From Brevibacterium linens ATCC 9172 (GTDB taxonomy: Bacteria > Actinomycetota > Actinomycetes > Actinomycetales > Brevibacteriaceae): a stretch of 64,000 bases of DNA. Both the position numbers and the translations under genes were made by a program. This document shows positions 44,249-54,015 of the stretch, piece after piece. Below the pieces are notes generated by a model. The model was not told where the DNA came from, did no database searches, and saw only the letters and a program-made list of their open reading frames with translations. Location: positions 1 to 64,000 of the forward strand of contig NZ_FXYY01000004.1 of NCBI RefSeq assembly GCF_900169165.1. Direction: 5' to 3'. The first letter of the stretch is position 1, and the number at the start of each line of letters is the position of its first letter.

Positions 44249-45010
44249 ATGGCTAACACGTTCGATTCCCTGATCGAAGCCGGGGCCTGCGCCGACGTGT
44301 CTGGGTGGGATTTCTCCTGGCTGGAGGGGCGGGCCGCTGAGGAGCGCCCGCCCTGGGGCTATGCACGGCAGCTTGCCGACCGGCTCAGCAGGGCCACGGC
44401 GTCGCTGGATATCCAGACCGGCGGCGGTGAAGTCCTCGCCGAAGCCAAGACGTTTCCCACCACTGCGGTCGCGACCGAATCCTGGTTGCCAAACGTCGCG
44501 AAAGCCACCCGCCTGCTACATCCCCGCGGTGTGGTCGTGGTGGCCGATCCGGACGAACCCCCGCTACCGTTCGCAGACGAGGCGTTCGACCTGGTCACCA
44601 GCAGGCACCCGGCCACGATCTGGTGGGAGGAGATCGCCCAGATCCTCCGCCCCGGTGGCACCTACTTCGCCCAGCACGTCGGGCCGGCGAGCGTGTTCGA
44701 GCTGTTCGAGTTCTTCCTCGGCCCGCAACCGGCTGCGCGGCGAGGACGCCACCCCGACGACGAGACCGCCGCAGCCCAGGCCGCGGGCCTGGAGATCGTC
44801 GACGTGAAGACGTCGAGGCTGCGCATCGAGATCCATGATGTCGCGTCCATGGTGTATCTGCTGCGCAAGGTGATCTGGTGGGTGCCCGGCTTCACCGTGG
44901 AGAAGTACCACGATCGTCTCTGCGACCTCCACGACCTGATCCAGCAGGACGGCCCGTTCATCGCCCACTCCACCCGCCACCTCATCGAAGCCAGACGGCC
45001 AGCGGCGTAG
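44249..45010 (+). CDS. Class I SAM-dependent methyltransferase
   Basis: A 253-residue methyltransferase. LDIQTGGGEVLA is motif I, VVVADPDEPPLPFADEAFDLV covers motifs III/IV and ILRPGGTYFAQHVG is motif V, the pattern of rRNA guanine and small-molecule methyltransferases. The substrate is unknown. No clear ribosome binding site is seen before ATG 44249 (ATG 44240 is the alternative). It follows the AlkC-like gene at 82 bases and closes the second cargo block. Confidence 0.85.
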   Translation: MANTFDSLIEAGACADVSGWDFSWLEGRAAEERPPWGYARQLADRLSRATASLDIQTGGGEVLAEAKTFPTTAVATESWLPNVAKATRLLHPRGVVVVADPDEPPLPFADEAFDLVTSRHPATIWWEEIAQILRPGGTYFAQHVGPASVFELFEFFLGPQPAARRGRHPDDETAAAQAAGLEIVDVKTSRLRIEIHDVASMVYLLRKVIWWVPGFTVEKYHDRLCDLHDLIQQDGPFIAHSTRHLIEARRPAA

Positions 45011-45167
45011 GACACAGGCGCGGGTTCGCCAGGACCGGGCAGTTCCAGGGCACCCTCAACCGCGGTGAGCAGTATCGCCCCGCGACTTCAGGAGTCGCGA
45101 CGATCTGCCAGGATTCCTAACAACAGTGGACCCCAGCGGACAAGGCGGGCGGACGCACCTGAGAGGC

Positions 45168-45701
45168 ATGAACTTCAGTCAAGAAGATGTGCCCCTAGAG
45201 ATAATCAACCCTAGCTCCGCCCCCTCAGATGAGGCCATCCCAAGCCCGACCTACGATGCAGACCGGGAACGCCTGACCGGATACATGAAACGGCTCAGTA
45301 CGGGACTGGAGCAGATCAAACGCGACTACTCCCGGTTCATCGACCTCGAAGACGAAGACCCCGAGACGTTCGGAGCCGGGCATTTCGTCCTCTACCCAGA
45401 TGGCGAGAGTCATGCCCGCTTCGCCATCGAGGAGCACTACACCGGCACGGACTGGTCCGATCCCGACCGGCTGCCGACCTCCTGGTCCTGGAAGGCCGAA
45501 GAAAGAACCCGCCAGCCGGCCGGTGATTATCAGTGGAGCACGCACGCCAGCGGCAGGGTCCAAGCCGCCGACGTCGACCAGCTTATCGACCACGCCCGCG
45601 CTTGGGCGCAGTCGGTGCGGGCCCAGACCCTCCGGACGGAATCCTTCGATGCCACTGGCCGCGCCGGACCCGGCCCCGCCCCGCCCAGCCACCGCCTCTA
45701 A
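45168..45701 (+). CDS. ICE protein of unknown function
   Basis: A 177-residue acidic soluble protein. The central part (YMKRLSTGLEQIKRDYSRFI) is helical, followed by a Trp-rich stretch (TDWSDPDRLPTSWSWKAEE) and a Pro-rich tail. No family was recognised. A weaker relative of the ICE start element (ACGCACCTGAGAGGC) lies directly before the ATG. Terminator 45707-45738 follows, so it may be a single-gene unit. Confidence 0.72.
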   Translation: MNFSQEDVPLEIINPSSAPSDEAIPSPTYDADRERLTGYMKRLSTGLEQIKRDYSRFIDLEDEDPETFGAGHFVLYPDGESHARFAIEEHYTGTDWSDPDRLPTSWSWKAEERTRQPAGDYQWSTHASGRVQAADVDQLIDHARAWAQSVRAQTLRTESFDATGRAGPGPAPPSHRL

Positions 45702-45706
45702 CCGCG

Positions 45707-45738
45707 CAGGCCCGTCAGGACTCTTCCTGGCGGGCCTG
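45707..45738 (+). terminator. Hairpin terminator
   Basis: A 14-bp stem (45707-45720 with 45725-45738, one mismatch) around CTCT, six bases after the stop of the preceding gene. Confidence 0.8.
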
Positions 45739-45794
45739 ATTGCTGCCCGCCACGGTTCCGAATGCGGCTTCGGTGGGGCCCTGGTCGCGCCGGC

Positions 45795-45802
45795 GTGCAC
45801 CT
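45795..45802 (+). promoter_or_regulatory. GTGCACCT element 6
   Basis: First base lies 14 bases before the ATG at 45809, as at 25725 and 32693, and 56 bases after a terminator. Confidence 0.6.
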
Positions 45803-45808
45803 GCCTGC

Positions 45809-46387
45809 ATGAGCAAGAATCCCAGCCCCAGCCTGCCCCCGGTGTCCATGCCCACCGTCATGCTGAACGTCAACGATGACGGGACGATCACCGTCACGGT
45901 CGACGAGACGCCCCTGCCGCCCCCACCCGATCCCGGAGTGTGGCGACGCGGTGCGTTCCCGCAGATCATCGACCTCGCCTCGAACGACCGCGCGTTCCCG
46001 GTGCGGGTCGAAGTCCACGAGAACGACGGGACCGCCTTCACCGACATCGTCCCGGCCATCATCCGCCGCACCCCCGCCCCGGACCCCCTCGACCCCGACG
46101 CCGAGGCCGACCCCGCCGTGGAGACCACCCGCGAGGACGACGGGCAGGAGGTCGCGGCACCGGCCCATGTCGGGCAGGCCGAGACGGTGGAGGTCACGGC
46201 GACGCGGATGGGATTCGCACCCGGTGAGGCCCTCGCCGTGGCCGTGGTCACCGGCCAGGTCGAGGCCACCGAGACCGGGGACGCTCGGGTCCAGCTCGAC
46301 CGCGACCTCATCGAGGGCCTGGGCATCAGCGAGGTCATCTTGCTCGGGCGCACCTCGAAGGCGCTGGTCGTGCGGGAGATCTCGTGA
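45809..46387 (+). CDS. ICE protein of unknown function upstream of traG
   Basis: A 192-residue, mostly beta-type, acidic protein (TVMLNVNDDGTITVTVDE, PVRVEVHENDGTAFTDIV) with a Pro-rich acidic linker and a C-terminal strand region ending LGRTSKALVVREIS. No family was recognised. Its stop overlaps the GTG of the coupling protein, so it is probably a cofactor of TraG. Confidence 0.72.
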   Translation: MSKNPSPSLPPVSMPTVMLNVNDDGTITVTVDETPLPPPPDPGVWRRGAFPQIIDLASNDRAFPVRVEVHENDGTAFTDIVPAIIRRTPAPDPLDPDAEADPAVETTREDDGQEVAAPAHVGQAETVEVTATRMGFAPGEALAVAVVTGQVEATETGDARVQLDRDLIEGLGISEVILLGRTSKALVVREIS

Positions 46388-48168
46388 GCTCCCCGGCCGG
46401 ACGCCAGACCGGCTCCATGGGCGATGAGCTGACGACCTTCGCGATCATCGGGCTCATCGGCCTGTTCGCCGTGGCCCTGGTCCTGCGCCTGGCCGGCTCC
46501 CTGACCGCACTGCTGACCGGCAGCCCTGCACCGGAAGCAGGACCGGCCGCCGGGGCGCTGGTCCTCATCCACCCCACCAATCCCGGTGTCGCCTTGCAGG
46601 CCGAGGACCTCAACGCGATCGTGTACTGGCTGGTCGCGGCCCTACTGCTCTCCACGGTCGCGGCGGCGATCACCTGGGTGTGGTCGCTGATCCGCCGTCG
46701 CACCCAGCAGGTCGAGAAGGACCCGAGGCGTCTGGCCGGGGTCGCCACCCGCCAGGATCTGGCCCAGGCGACCTCGCCGAAGGCTCTGCTGGGCCGGGCT
46801 GGGAACCTGCGCCCGTCCTTGGAGAACCCGGCCCCGAAGGATGTGGGCTACCTGCTGGGCACCTCGCACGGCAAGCAGGTCTGGGCCTCGGTCGAAGACT
46901 CCCTCCTGCTCATCGGCCCGCCCCGGTCCGGCAAGGGCCTGCACGTGGTCATCAACACGATCCTCGATGCCCCGGGCGCGGTGGTGACCACCAGCACCCG
47001 CCCGGACAACCTCACCGCGACCCTGCGGGCGCGCAAGCGCATCGGCCCGGTCGCGGTCTTCGACCCCCAGCACCTCGCCGAGAGCCTACCGGCCGGGTTG
47101 CGGTGGTCGCCGATTCGCGGCTGCGCGGACCCGCTGACGGCGATGATCCGCGCCAACGGGCTGGCCGCAGCGACCGGGCTGAGCTCGGGCGGTGTGGAAG
47201 GCGGAGGATTCTGGGAGGGCAAGACCCGCTCGGCCCTGCAGGCCCTGCTGCACGCCGCCGCCATCGACGCCCGGCCACCGGAGGAACTGTTCCGCTGGAC
47301 CCTGGATCCCAGTGCCGCCAGCGACGCGGTGGCGATCCTGACCAACTCGCCGCAGGCTGCCGGAGGGTGGGCGGATTCCTTGCAGTCGATGATCGATGCC
47401 GACCCGCGCACCCGCGACTCCATCTGGCAGGGCGTGAGCCTGTCGCTGAGTGCCCTGGCCGATCCGCGGGTCCTCGATGCCGTCTCACCCCGGGACGGGG
47501 AGGACTTCGACCCGGAGGCGTTCCTCCGCGAGTCCGGCACCCTCTACCTGCTGGCCACCGGCGCCGGAGCCGGGGCCAGTGCCGCACTGGTGGCAGCACT
47601 GGTCGAAGACCTCATCGAGACCGCCCGGCGGATGGCAGCACGGGCTCCCGGAGCCCGGCTGGACCCGCCGATGCTGCTGGCCCTGGACGAGATCGCGAAC
47701 TTGGCGCCGTTGCCCTCGCTGCCCACGCTCATGGCTGAGGGCGGAGGTACCGGGATCACCACGATGCCGGTCCTGCAGTCCCTGGCCCAGGCTCGGGATA
47801 AGTGGAACGAGCATCAGGCCAACGCCATCTGGGACGCCGCGATCGTCAAACTCCTGTTGGGCGGGGCGTCGAACAGCAAGGACCTCCAAGACCTGTCCAA
47901 CCTGATCGGCGAGCGGGATGAGTTCACCGACAGTGTCACCCTCGGCGATCACGGATCTCGATCCTCCCAGCGCTCCATCCGCCGGGTCGCGGTGTTGCCG
48001 CCCGAGCGGATCCGCCTGCTGCCCTTCGGGACCGCGGTGACGCTGCTGCGCTCGGCCCCGCCGATCATCACGGACCTGCGCCGCTGGCCCGACCGCACCG
48101 ACGGGGCGCAGCTGAAGACGGATCGGGCCGAGATCGAGGCCCTGCTCGAGACCACCCCTGACACCTGA
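46384..48168 (+). CDS. TraG/VirD4-like conjugation coupling protein
   Basis: A 594-residue ATPase. Two membrane helices lie near residues 20-40 and 80-100. Walker A is GPPRSGKG (178-185) and Walker B is MLLALDEIANL (near 420), followed by TMPVLQSLAQARDKW, the VirD4/TraG motif with the DNA-dependent ATPase Gln. It links DNA processing to the channel. GTG 46384 overlaps the upstream stop; ATG 46420 is an alternative. It is the T4CP of this ICE. Confidence 0.9.
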   Translation: MSSPAGRQTGSMGDELTTFAIIGLIGLFAVALVLRLAGSLTALLTGSPAPEAGPAAGALVLIHPTNPGVALQAEDLNAIVYWLVAALLLSTVAAAITWVWSLIRRRTQQVEKDPRRLAGVATRQDLAQATSPKALLGRAGNLRPSLENPAPKDVGYLLGTSHGKQVWASVEDSLLLIGPPRSGKGLHVVINTILDAPGAVVTTSTRPDNLTATLRARKRIGPVAVFDPQHLAESLPAGLRWSPIRGCADPLTAMIRANGLAAATGLSSGGVEGGGFWEGKTRSALQALLHAAAIDARPPEELFRWTLDPSAASDAVAILTNSPQAAGGWADSLQSMIDADPRTRDSIWQGVSLSLSALADPRVLDAVSPRDGEDFDPEAFLRESGTLYLLATGAGAGASAALVAALVEDLIETARRMAARAPGARLDPPMLLALDEIANLAPLPSLPTLMAEGGGTGITTMPVLQSLAQARDKWNEHQANAIWDAAIVKLLLGGASNSKDLQDLSNLIGERDEFTDSVTLGDHGSRSSQRSIRRVAVLPPERIRLLPFGTAVTLLRSAPPIITDLRRWPDRTDGAQLKTDRAEIEALLETTPDT

Positions 48169-48242
48169 GATGCACCCACCCCCGATGCGTTTGTGCCTGA
48201 ACGGGCGCGAGATACCGGCGGGTGTGCTGGAAGGAGACCGCG

Positions 48243-51200
48243 ATGGCACGGCGTAGCCGCCAGCCCGCCCCGGGACAGCTGGAGTTCGACCTGTGGGGCA
48301 CCTCGGAGACCGAGGCGGCAAAACAGATCGAGAACGACCGCACCAGCCCGGAGACCAACACACCGGCTGAGACCGACGAACAGGAAGCCGAGGCCACCGA
48401 TGAACCACTACGGAACGAAAGCCCTGGAGCACTGGCGTCGCCACGCCCCGCACCGGCTGGAGGAGATCCAGGATCAGGAGACGTTCTTCACCGAGCTGGG
48501 CGAGCAGATCGCGACCCAGATCGTGGAACTGACGATCCAGATCGAGACCGGTCGCTTCGCCCCTCTGGCGATGGCGGGCTCTTCGCGAGAGAATGGGAGG
48601 TACCTACAGGAGGTCTCGCGCCGAATAACGGCACGACGGATCGCGGAGGAGGTCGTGATGGACGAGCTGGTCTGGATGCAGGATCCGAGCCTGTCGATCG
48701 ACGAAGCCCGCGAGGAGTGGGAGCAGACCCGGCCAGCAGATTCGAATCTGGTCAGCTGGGCCGAGAGGATTCAGGACTCCCCGGACCTGGCCCCGCCGAC
48801 AGCCGAGCTGGAGGAGAAAGCCAAGGACTGGGCCCTGCCGGTGTGGTTCCTCGAGGGCCTGATCGCAGCGGAGATCCCGGGCCAGTACGCCCAGGAGCAC
48901 GAGAAGGTACTGACGGAGGCCGCGAGCGTGCGGTTCCTGCGCGAAGTCCACTAACTCCCACCGCGCCGCGGTTCGACCCGCGCACCCATCCTGGCGTGCC
49001 CTCCGGTGCCCGGGCACGTTACAGCGCCAACCTCGATGCCCTGGGACTGGCCCGCGTCCTGGACGAGGAGCAGCGCCCGGCCACCGAACAGGAACAGGCC
49101 GTGCTGGCCGGCTGGTCCAGCTGGGGTGCCCTCCCGGAAGTTTTCGATCCGCGCAACGACCAGTGGGCCGAGCAGCGCGAGGAACTGCGCGCTCTGCTCT
49201 CGGAGCAGGAGTGGGACGATGCGGCCCGCACGACCCTCAACGCCCACTACACGTCTCCGTTGGTCGCCCCCGAGCTCTGGCGGGCCATGACCTCGCTGGG
49301 CTTCACCGGCGGAGAGGTCCTCGAACCCGGCTCCGGCTCCGGCACATTCATCGGCCTGGCCCCACCGGATGCACGCATGACCGGCGTGGAACTGGACCCG
49401 GTCACCGCCAGCATCAGCCGCCACCTCTACCCGCACGCGGACATTCGAGCGGAGTCTTTCGCCGAGACCCGCCCCGCCCACGGGCAGTTCGATGCGGTGA
49501 TCGGCAACGTCCCCTTCGGCAAGATCGTCCTCCACGATCCGGTCGATAACCCCACCCGGCAGTCGATCCACAACCACTTCATCCTCAAGTCCCTACGCGC
49601 GACCCGCCCCGGCGGGCTCGTCACGGTGTTGTCCTCGCGCTACACCCTCGATGCCCAGAACCCAGGCGCGCGGCGGGAGATGGCCTTGCTGGCCGACCTC
49701 GTCGGCGCTGTGCGCCTGCCCACCGGCACCCATCAGCGCACCGCCGGGACGGAGGCGATCACCGACGTGTTGATCTTCCGCCGCCGTGACGAAGACCAGC
49801 CGCCGGCCGATGACCTCTGGGAGACCGTCACTCCCGTGACTCTCGACGGGCAAGAGATCAAGATTAACGGCTACTTCGACACCCACCCCGAGCACGTGCT
49901 GGGCACGATGAGCATCAGCCAGGGCATGTATGGCGCCGAGAGCCTTCGGGCCGACGGCGACCTCGACCATGTCGCCGAGGATCTGCGCACGACCTTGGAG
50001 CAGATCACCTTCACCGCCCGCCGTAAAGGCCAGACGATGACCGCGCGCACCACCCCGGTCGGGCAGGCACCGGCGGTGGCCGCCACCGGCAGCGCACCGC
50101 GGACGTGGGACGGAACCATTCTGGCCACCGACGACGGAGGATTCGCCACGATCAACGGTGGTTCCCTGGAGCCGTTGAAGGTGCCGAAGAACGCGACCCG
50201 GGAGATGACCGCCCTGCTGGGACTGCGGGACTCGGCCACGCATCTGCTCAAGCTCGAAGCCGCCACCGCCGATGACACCGAGGAGATCACCACGGCCCGG
50301 GAGAGCCTGCGACGGGACTACCAGAAATACCTCGGCACCTTTGGGCCCTTGAACCGCTTCTCCTGGCGGCGGACCGGACGCACCAACGACGCCGGTGAGG
50401 AGACCCACGCCCGCATCATGCCCACCCCGCTGCGGCTGCTGCGCTCAGATCCCTTCGGCGCACTGGTGACCGCGCTGGAGGAATTCGACGACTCCACCCA
50501 GACCGCGAGCCCCGCGACGATCCTCTCCCGCCGGGTCGTCGCCCCACGCGCGGAGGTCCAAGGTGCCGACACCCCGGCCGACGCGGTCGCTCTGAGTCTG
50601 GATCGCACCGGTGGCATCGACCTGCCGCTGATCGCGGACATGCTCGGCATGGACGAGACCGAGACCCGGCAGGCGCTGACCGGGCTGGTCTACACCGACC
50701 CAGTCACCGACGCCCTCGTCCATGCCCCGGAATACCTCAGCGGCGATGTGCGCACGAAACTCGCCCAGGCCAAGGACCGCGCCGCCGAGGACCCGGACTT
50801 CCAGACTAACGTCGAGGCGCTGACCGACGTGCAGCCCGAGGACCTCGGCGTCGAGGACATCACGGCCCGGTTCGGGGCCGTGTGGATCAGTCCCGCCATT
50901 CACCAGCAGTTCCTCGCAGAGATCCTGCGCACCGAGCAGGTCCGGGTCGAGAATCCGCTGCCGGGCATGTGGGACGTCCGCGGGGGCCGGTCCGGGCTGC
51001 AGGCGACCAGCGAATGGGGCACCGAACGCCGTCCGGCCCCAGCCATCGCCCAAGCGCTGATGGAACAGAAGGCCATCATCGTCAAAGACGAGATCGAAGG
51101 CCCTGACGGCAAACCCCAGATGGTCCTCAACGCCACCGAGACCACCGCGGCTCAGGAGAAGGCCGAGACGATGCAGGCCCGGTTCGCCGAATGGGTGTGG

Positions 51201-53978
51201 GAAGACCCCGAGCGGGCCAAGGGCCTGGTCGATGAGTACAACACCCGGTTCAACAACATCGTGCTACGCGACTACTCCATGGCCGGGGAATACCTGAGCT
51301 TGCCGGGGATGGCGGAGACGTTCACCCCGCGCCCGCATCAGCGGGCCGCGGTCGCGCGGATGATCGCCGAACCCTCCACCGGCCTGTTCCACGAGGTCGG
51401 AGCCGGGAAGACGGCCGAGGCGATCATGGGCGCGATGGAGATGCGCCGGATGGGACTGATCAGCAAGCCGCTGATCGTCATCCCGAACCACATGCTCGCC
51501 CAGTTCAGCTCCGAGTGGCTGCAGATCTACCCGCAGGCCCGGATTCTCGCTGCGTCGAGCAAGGACGTCACCGCCGATAAGCGTCGCTCCTTCGTTGCTC
51601 GCGCCGCGGCCAACGACTGGGACGGCATCCTGCTCACGCAATCGGCGTTTTCAAAGATCCCCTTGCGTCAGAGCACTCAGCAGGACTACATCCGCGGACA
51701 GGTGGTCGACCTCCGGCGCGTGCTGGAAAACGCCGAGGCCGGTGATGCGATGAGCGTCAAACGCATCCAGCGCAAGCTGGTCAACCTGGAGAACAAGCTC
51801 AAGGAACGCCTGGACACCAGCCGCGACGTGGGAGTGTGCTTCGAGGACACAGGCATCGATTACCTCGTCATCGACGAACTGCACATGTACAAGAACCTGG
51901 CCACGGAGTCCAACATCTCCGATGCCGCGATCGAGGGCTCCGGGCGCGCCAGTGACCTGGACATGAAGCTGACCTATCTGCGCGACCAGGGCAAGGACCG
52001 GGTGGTGACCGGGATGACGGCCACCCCGATCTCGAACAGCATCACCGAGGCCTTCGTAATGCAGAAGTACCTGCGTCCGGACCTGCTCGACACGGCCGGT
52101 GTGCAGGCCTTCGATGCGTGGGCGGCCACCTTCGGTGAGACCAGCACGGACATGGAGATGTCCCCGACCGGCAGCTTCCGGCTCAAAACCAGGTTCTCCC
52201 GGTTCACCAACGTCCCGGAGATGCTGCGCATGTGGTCCACCTTCGCCGATGTGAAAACCGCCGAGGACCTCCAGCTTCCGGTGCCCGATATCGCTGAGCG
52301 CGACGACGGCTCCCGCGCCCCGTCCACGGAGGTCGTCCAGCCCACCGCCGAGCTCGAAGACTTCGTCGCCGACCTAGGTGACCGGGCCGAGAAAGTCGCC
52401 GCCCGCTTGGTGACGCCGCGTGAGGACAACATGCTGACCATCAGCACCGATGGCCGCAAGGCAGCCTTGGACATCCGCCTGGTCCTCGACGATCAGCCCA
52501 CCGGGCCGACGAAAGTCGATGTGGCCGCCGATACGATCGCCCGCGTCTGGGAGCAGACCCGCGACAACGAATACCTCGACCCGGCCACCGGGCAGCCGGC
52601 CGCGGCCCGTGGGGCGCTGCAGCTGGTCTTCGCCGATATCGGCACCCCGAACCCCGATCAGTGGAACGCCTACGACGAGCTGGCCGCTCAACTGGTGCTG
52701 CGCGGGATGCCCGGCGAGTCGATTCGCTTCATCCACGAAGCCAAGTCTGATATCGACAAGGCCCAACTCTTCGCCGCAGCCCGGGCCGGGCACGTCGCGG
52801 TGCTCATCGGATCGACCCAGAAAATGGGGGTCGGCACGAACATCCAAGCACGCGCGGTGGCGCTGTATCACATGGACTGCCCCTGGCGGCCCTCCGATAT
52901 CGCCCAACGCGAGGGCCGCATCCTGCGCCAGGGCAACCAGAACCCGGAAGTCGGGGTGGTGCGCCTGGTCACCGAGAAGAGCTTCGACGCGTACATGTGG
53001 CAGGCCGTGGAGCGCAAAGCGAAGTTCATCTCCCAGATCATGCGCGGGTCCCTCGATGTCCGCGAGGTCGAAGAAATCGACTCCGCCGAGCTCTCAGCCG
53101 CCGAGGCCAAAGCGATCAGCTCCGGCAACCCCTTACTGCTGGAACACTCCACGATCCAGGCCGAGGTCGCCAAGCTGCACCGCCTCGAGCGCGCCCACTC
53201 CCGAAACGAGTCCATGCTCGAACACACCCGCCTCCGCGCCCGCGAGGACATCACCCGGCACGAGGAGGAGATCACCGGTCTCGAACAGGCCGCAGGCCAG
53301 GTCACCGACACCTCGGGAGAGAATTTCCGCATCACGCTGGCCGGACACAGCTACGACTCGCGCACCGACGCCGGCCATGCCCTCGCCCAGTGGGCGCACC
53401 GGGAAGGTGTGACGTGGGCGCCGAAGCACATCGGCCGCGACTACGGAACCCTCGGGCAGATCAGCGGCTTCGACATCACCGTGGCCACGGTCCCGTCTTT
53501 GGGGGATGAGCCCTCGGTCGAAATCGCCCTGGCCGATGTCCCACGCAGCGCCACCGTGGTCGGACGAGAGACGTTCCTGGCCGGCGGGGCGGGAGTGATC
53601 CAGCGCATCGAGAACCGAGTCTCCGGCATCCCCACCCTGTTGGAGCGCGCCCGATCCGACCTGGCCGAGGCCGAGCAGTCCCTGGCCGAGGCCCAAGAGC
53701 GCATCGGCAAGCCCTTCCGGCACACCGAGGCCCTGGCCGAGGCGGAGCAGAACCTCGCACAGGTCGAGAAGAAGCTGGCCGCCACCCGGAAGAACAACCC
53801 CGAGCAACAGCCCGGGCAGCCACAGACCGGGCAGGATCGCGGCCGGGAACTGACGGTCGAGGCAGTGCGCGCTCATCGGCCCGCACTCGGGGTCAAAGCC
53901 GATCCGTCCCGGACCCCGGACCCGATACCGGAGGCATCGCGCTCAAGTGCCGCAGGCGGGTTCGACCGTCGCCTGTAG
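48243..53978 (+). CDS. Giant DNA methylase-helicase fusion of the ICE
   Basis: An open frame of 1911 codons. An N-terminal patch (RRSRQPAPGQLEFDLWG) is followed by a region of atypical codon use (residues about 53-237) that overlaps another gene. Then comes an adenine-methylase-like domain (LEPGSGSGTF near 361; GNVPFG near 421 in place of NPPF/Y) and an SNF2-type helicase (HEVGAGKT near 1050, DELH near 1209, GMTATPIS near 1257, QREGRILRQGNQ near 1553), and a coiled-coil C-terminus. Such proteins (COG4646-like) may modify or protect incoming DNA. AAGGAG precedes ATG 48243; a later true start near 48.96 kb is possible. Confidence 0.82.
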   Translation: MARRSRQPAPGQLEFDLWGTSETEAAKQIENDRTSPETNTPAETDEQEAEATDEPLRNESPGALASPRPAPAGGDPGSGDVLHRAGRADRDPDRGTDDPDRDRSLRPSGDGGLFAREWEVPTGGLAPNNGTTDRGGGRDGRAGLDAGSEPVDRRSPRGVGADPASRFESGQLGREDSGLPGPGPADSRAGGESQGLGPAGVVPRGPDRSGDPGPVRPGAREGTDGGRERAVPARSPLTPTAPRFDPRTHPGVPSGARARYSANLDALGLARVLDEEQRPATEQEQAVLAGWSSWGALPEVFDPRNDQWAEQREELRALLSEQEWDDAARTTLNAHYTSPLVAPELWRAMTSLGFTGGEVLEPGSGSGTFIGLAPPDARMTGVELDPVTASISRHLYPHADIRAESFAETRPAHGQFDAVIGNVPFGKIVLHDPVDNPTRQSIHNHFILKSLRATRPGGLVTVLSSRYTLDAQNPGARREMALLADLVGAVRLPTGTHQRTAGTEAITDVLIFRRRDEDQPPADDLWETVTPVTLDGQEIKINGYFDTHPEHVLGTMSISQGMYGAESLRADGDLDHVAEDLRTTLEQITFTARRKGQTMTARTTPVGQAPAVAATGSAPRTWDGTILATDDGGFATINGGSLEPLKVPKNATREMTALLGLRDSATHLLKLEAATADDTEEITTARESLRRDYQKYLGTFGPLNRFSWRRTGRTNDAGEETHARIMPTPLRLLRSDPFGALVTALEEFDDSTQTASPATILSRRVVAPRAEVQGADTPADAVALSLDRTGGIDLPLIADMLGMDETETRQALTGLVYTDPVTDALVHAPEYLSGDVRTKLAQAKDRAAEDPDFQTNVEALTDVQPEDLGVEDITARFGAVWISPAIHQQFLAEILRTEQVRVENPLPGMWDVRGGRSGLQATSEWGTERRPAPAIAQALMEQKAIIVKDEIEGPDGKPQMVLNATETTAAQEKAETMQARFAEWVWEDPERAKGLVDEYNTRFNNIVLRDYSMAGEYLSLPGMAETFTPRPHQRAAVARMIAEPSTGLFHEVGAGKTAEAIMGAMEMRRMGLISKPLIVIPNHMLAQFSSEWLQIYPQARILAASSKDVTADKRRSFVARAAANDWDGILLTQSAFSKIPLRQSTQQDYIRGQVVDLRRVLENAEAGDAMSVKRIQRKLVNLENKLKERLDTSRDVGVCFEDTGIDYLVIDELHMYKNLATESNISDAAIEGSGRASDLDMKLTYLRDQGKDRVVTGMTATPISNSITEAFVMQKYLRPDLLDTAGVQAFDAWAATFGETSTDMEMSPTGSFRLKTRFSRFTNVPEMLRMWSTFADVKTAEDLQLPVPDIAERDDGSRAPSTEVVQPTAELEDFVADLGDRAEKVAARLVTPREDNMLTISTDGRKAALDIRLVLDDQPTGPTKVDVAADTIARVWEQTRDNEYLDPATGQPAAARGALQLVFADIGTPNPDQWNAYDELAAQLVLRGMPGESIRFIHEAKSDIDKAQLFAAARAGHVAVLIGSTQKMGVGTNIQARAVALYHMDCPWRPSDIAQREGRILRQGNQNPEVGVVRLVTEKSFDAYMWQAVERKAKFISQIMRGSLDVREVEEIDSAELSAAEAKAISSGNPLLLEHSTIQAEVAKLHRLERAHSRNESMLEHTRLRAREDITRHEEEITGLEQAAGQVTDTSGENFRITLAGHSYDSRTDAGHALAQWAHREGVTWAPKHIGRDYGTLGQISGFDITVATVPSLGDEPSVEIALADVPRSATVVGRETFLAGGAGVIQRIENRVSGIPTLLERARSDLAEAEQSLAEAQERIGKPFRHTEALAEAEQNLAQVEKKLAATRKNNPEQQPGQPQTGQDRGRELTVEAVRAHRPALGVKADPSRTPDPIPEASRSSAAGGFDRRL
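48400..48954 (+). CDS. Small ICE protein nested in the methylase-helicase frame
   Basis: A 184-residue protein beginning MNHYGTKALEHWRRHAPHRL, followed by TFFTELGEQIATQIVELTIQ. This start and layout are familiar from actinobacterial ICEs (a TnpV-like conserved family). Codons end mainly in G or C, whereas the overlapping long frame does not keep that bias here, so this frame is the one under selection. It lies entirely inside the long frame at 48243-53978. No clear function. Confidence 0.78.
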   Translation: MNHYGTKALEHWRRHAPHRLEEIQDQETFFTELGEQIATQIVELTIQIETGRFAPLAMAGSSRENGRYLQEVSRRITARRIAEEVVMDELVWMQDPSLSIDEAREEWEQTRPADSNLVSWAERIQDSPDLAPPTAELEEKAKDWALPVWFLEGLIAAEIPGQYAQEHEKVLTEAASVRFLREVH

Positions 53979-54015
53979 CCGGCCCCGCTGGCCTCCGAGG
54001 ACTACCGGACGGGGC

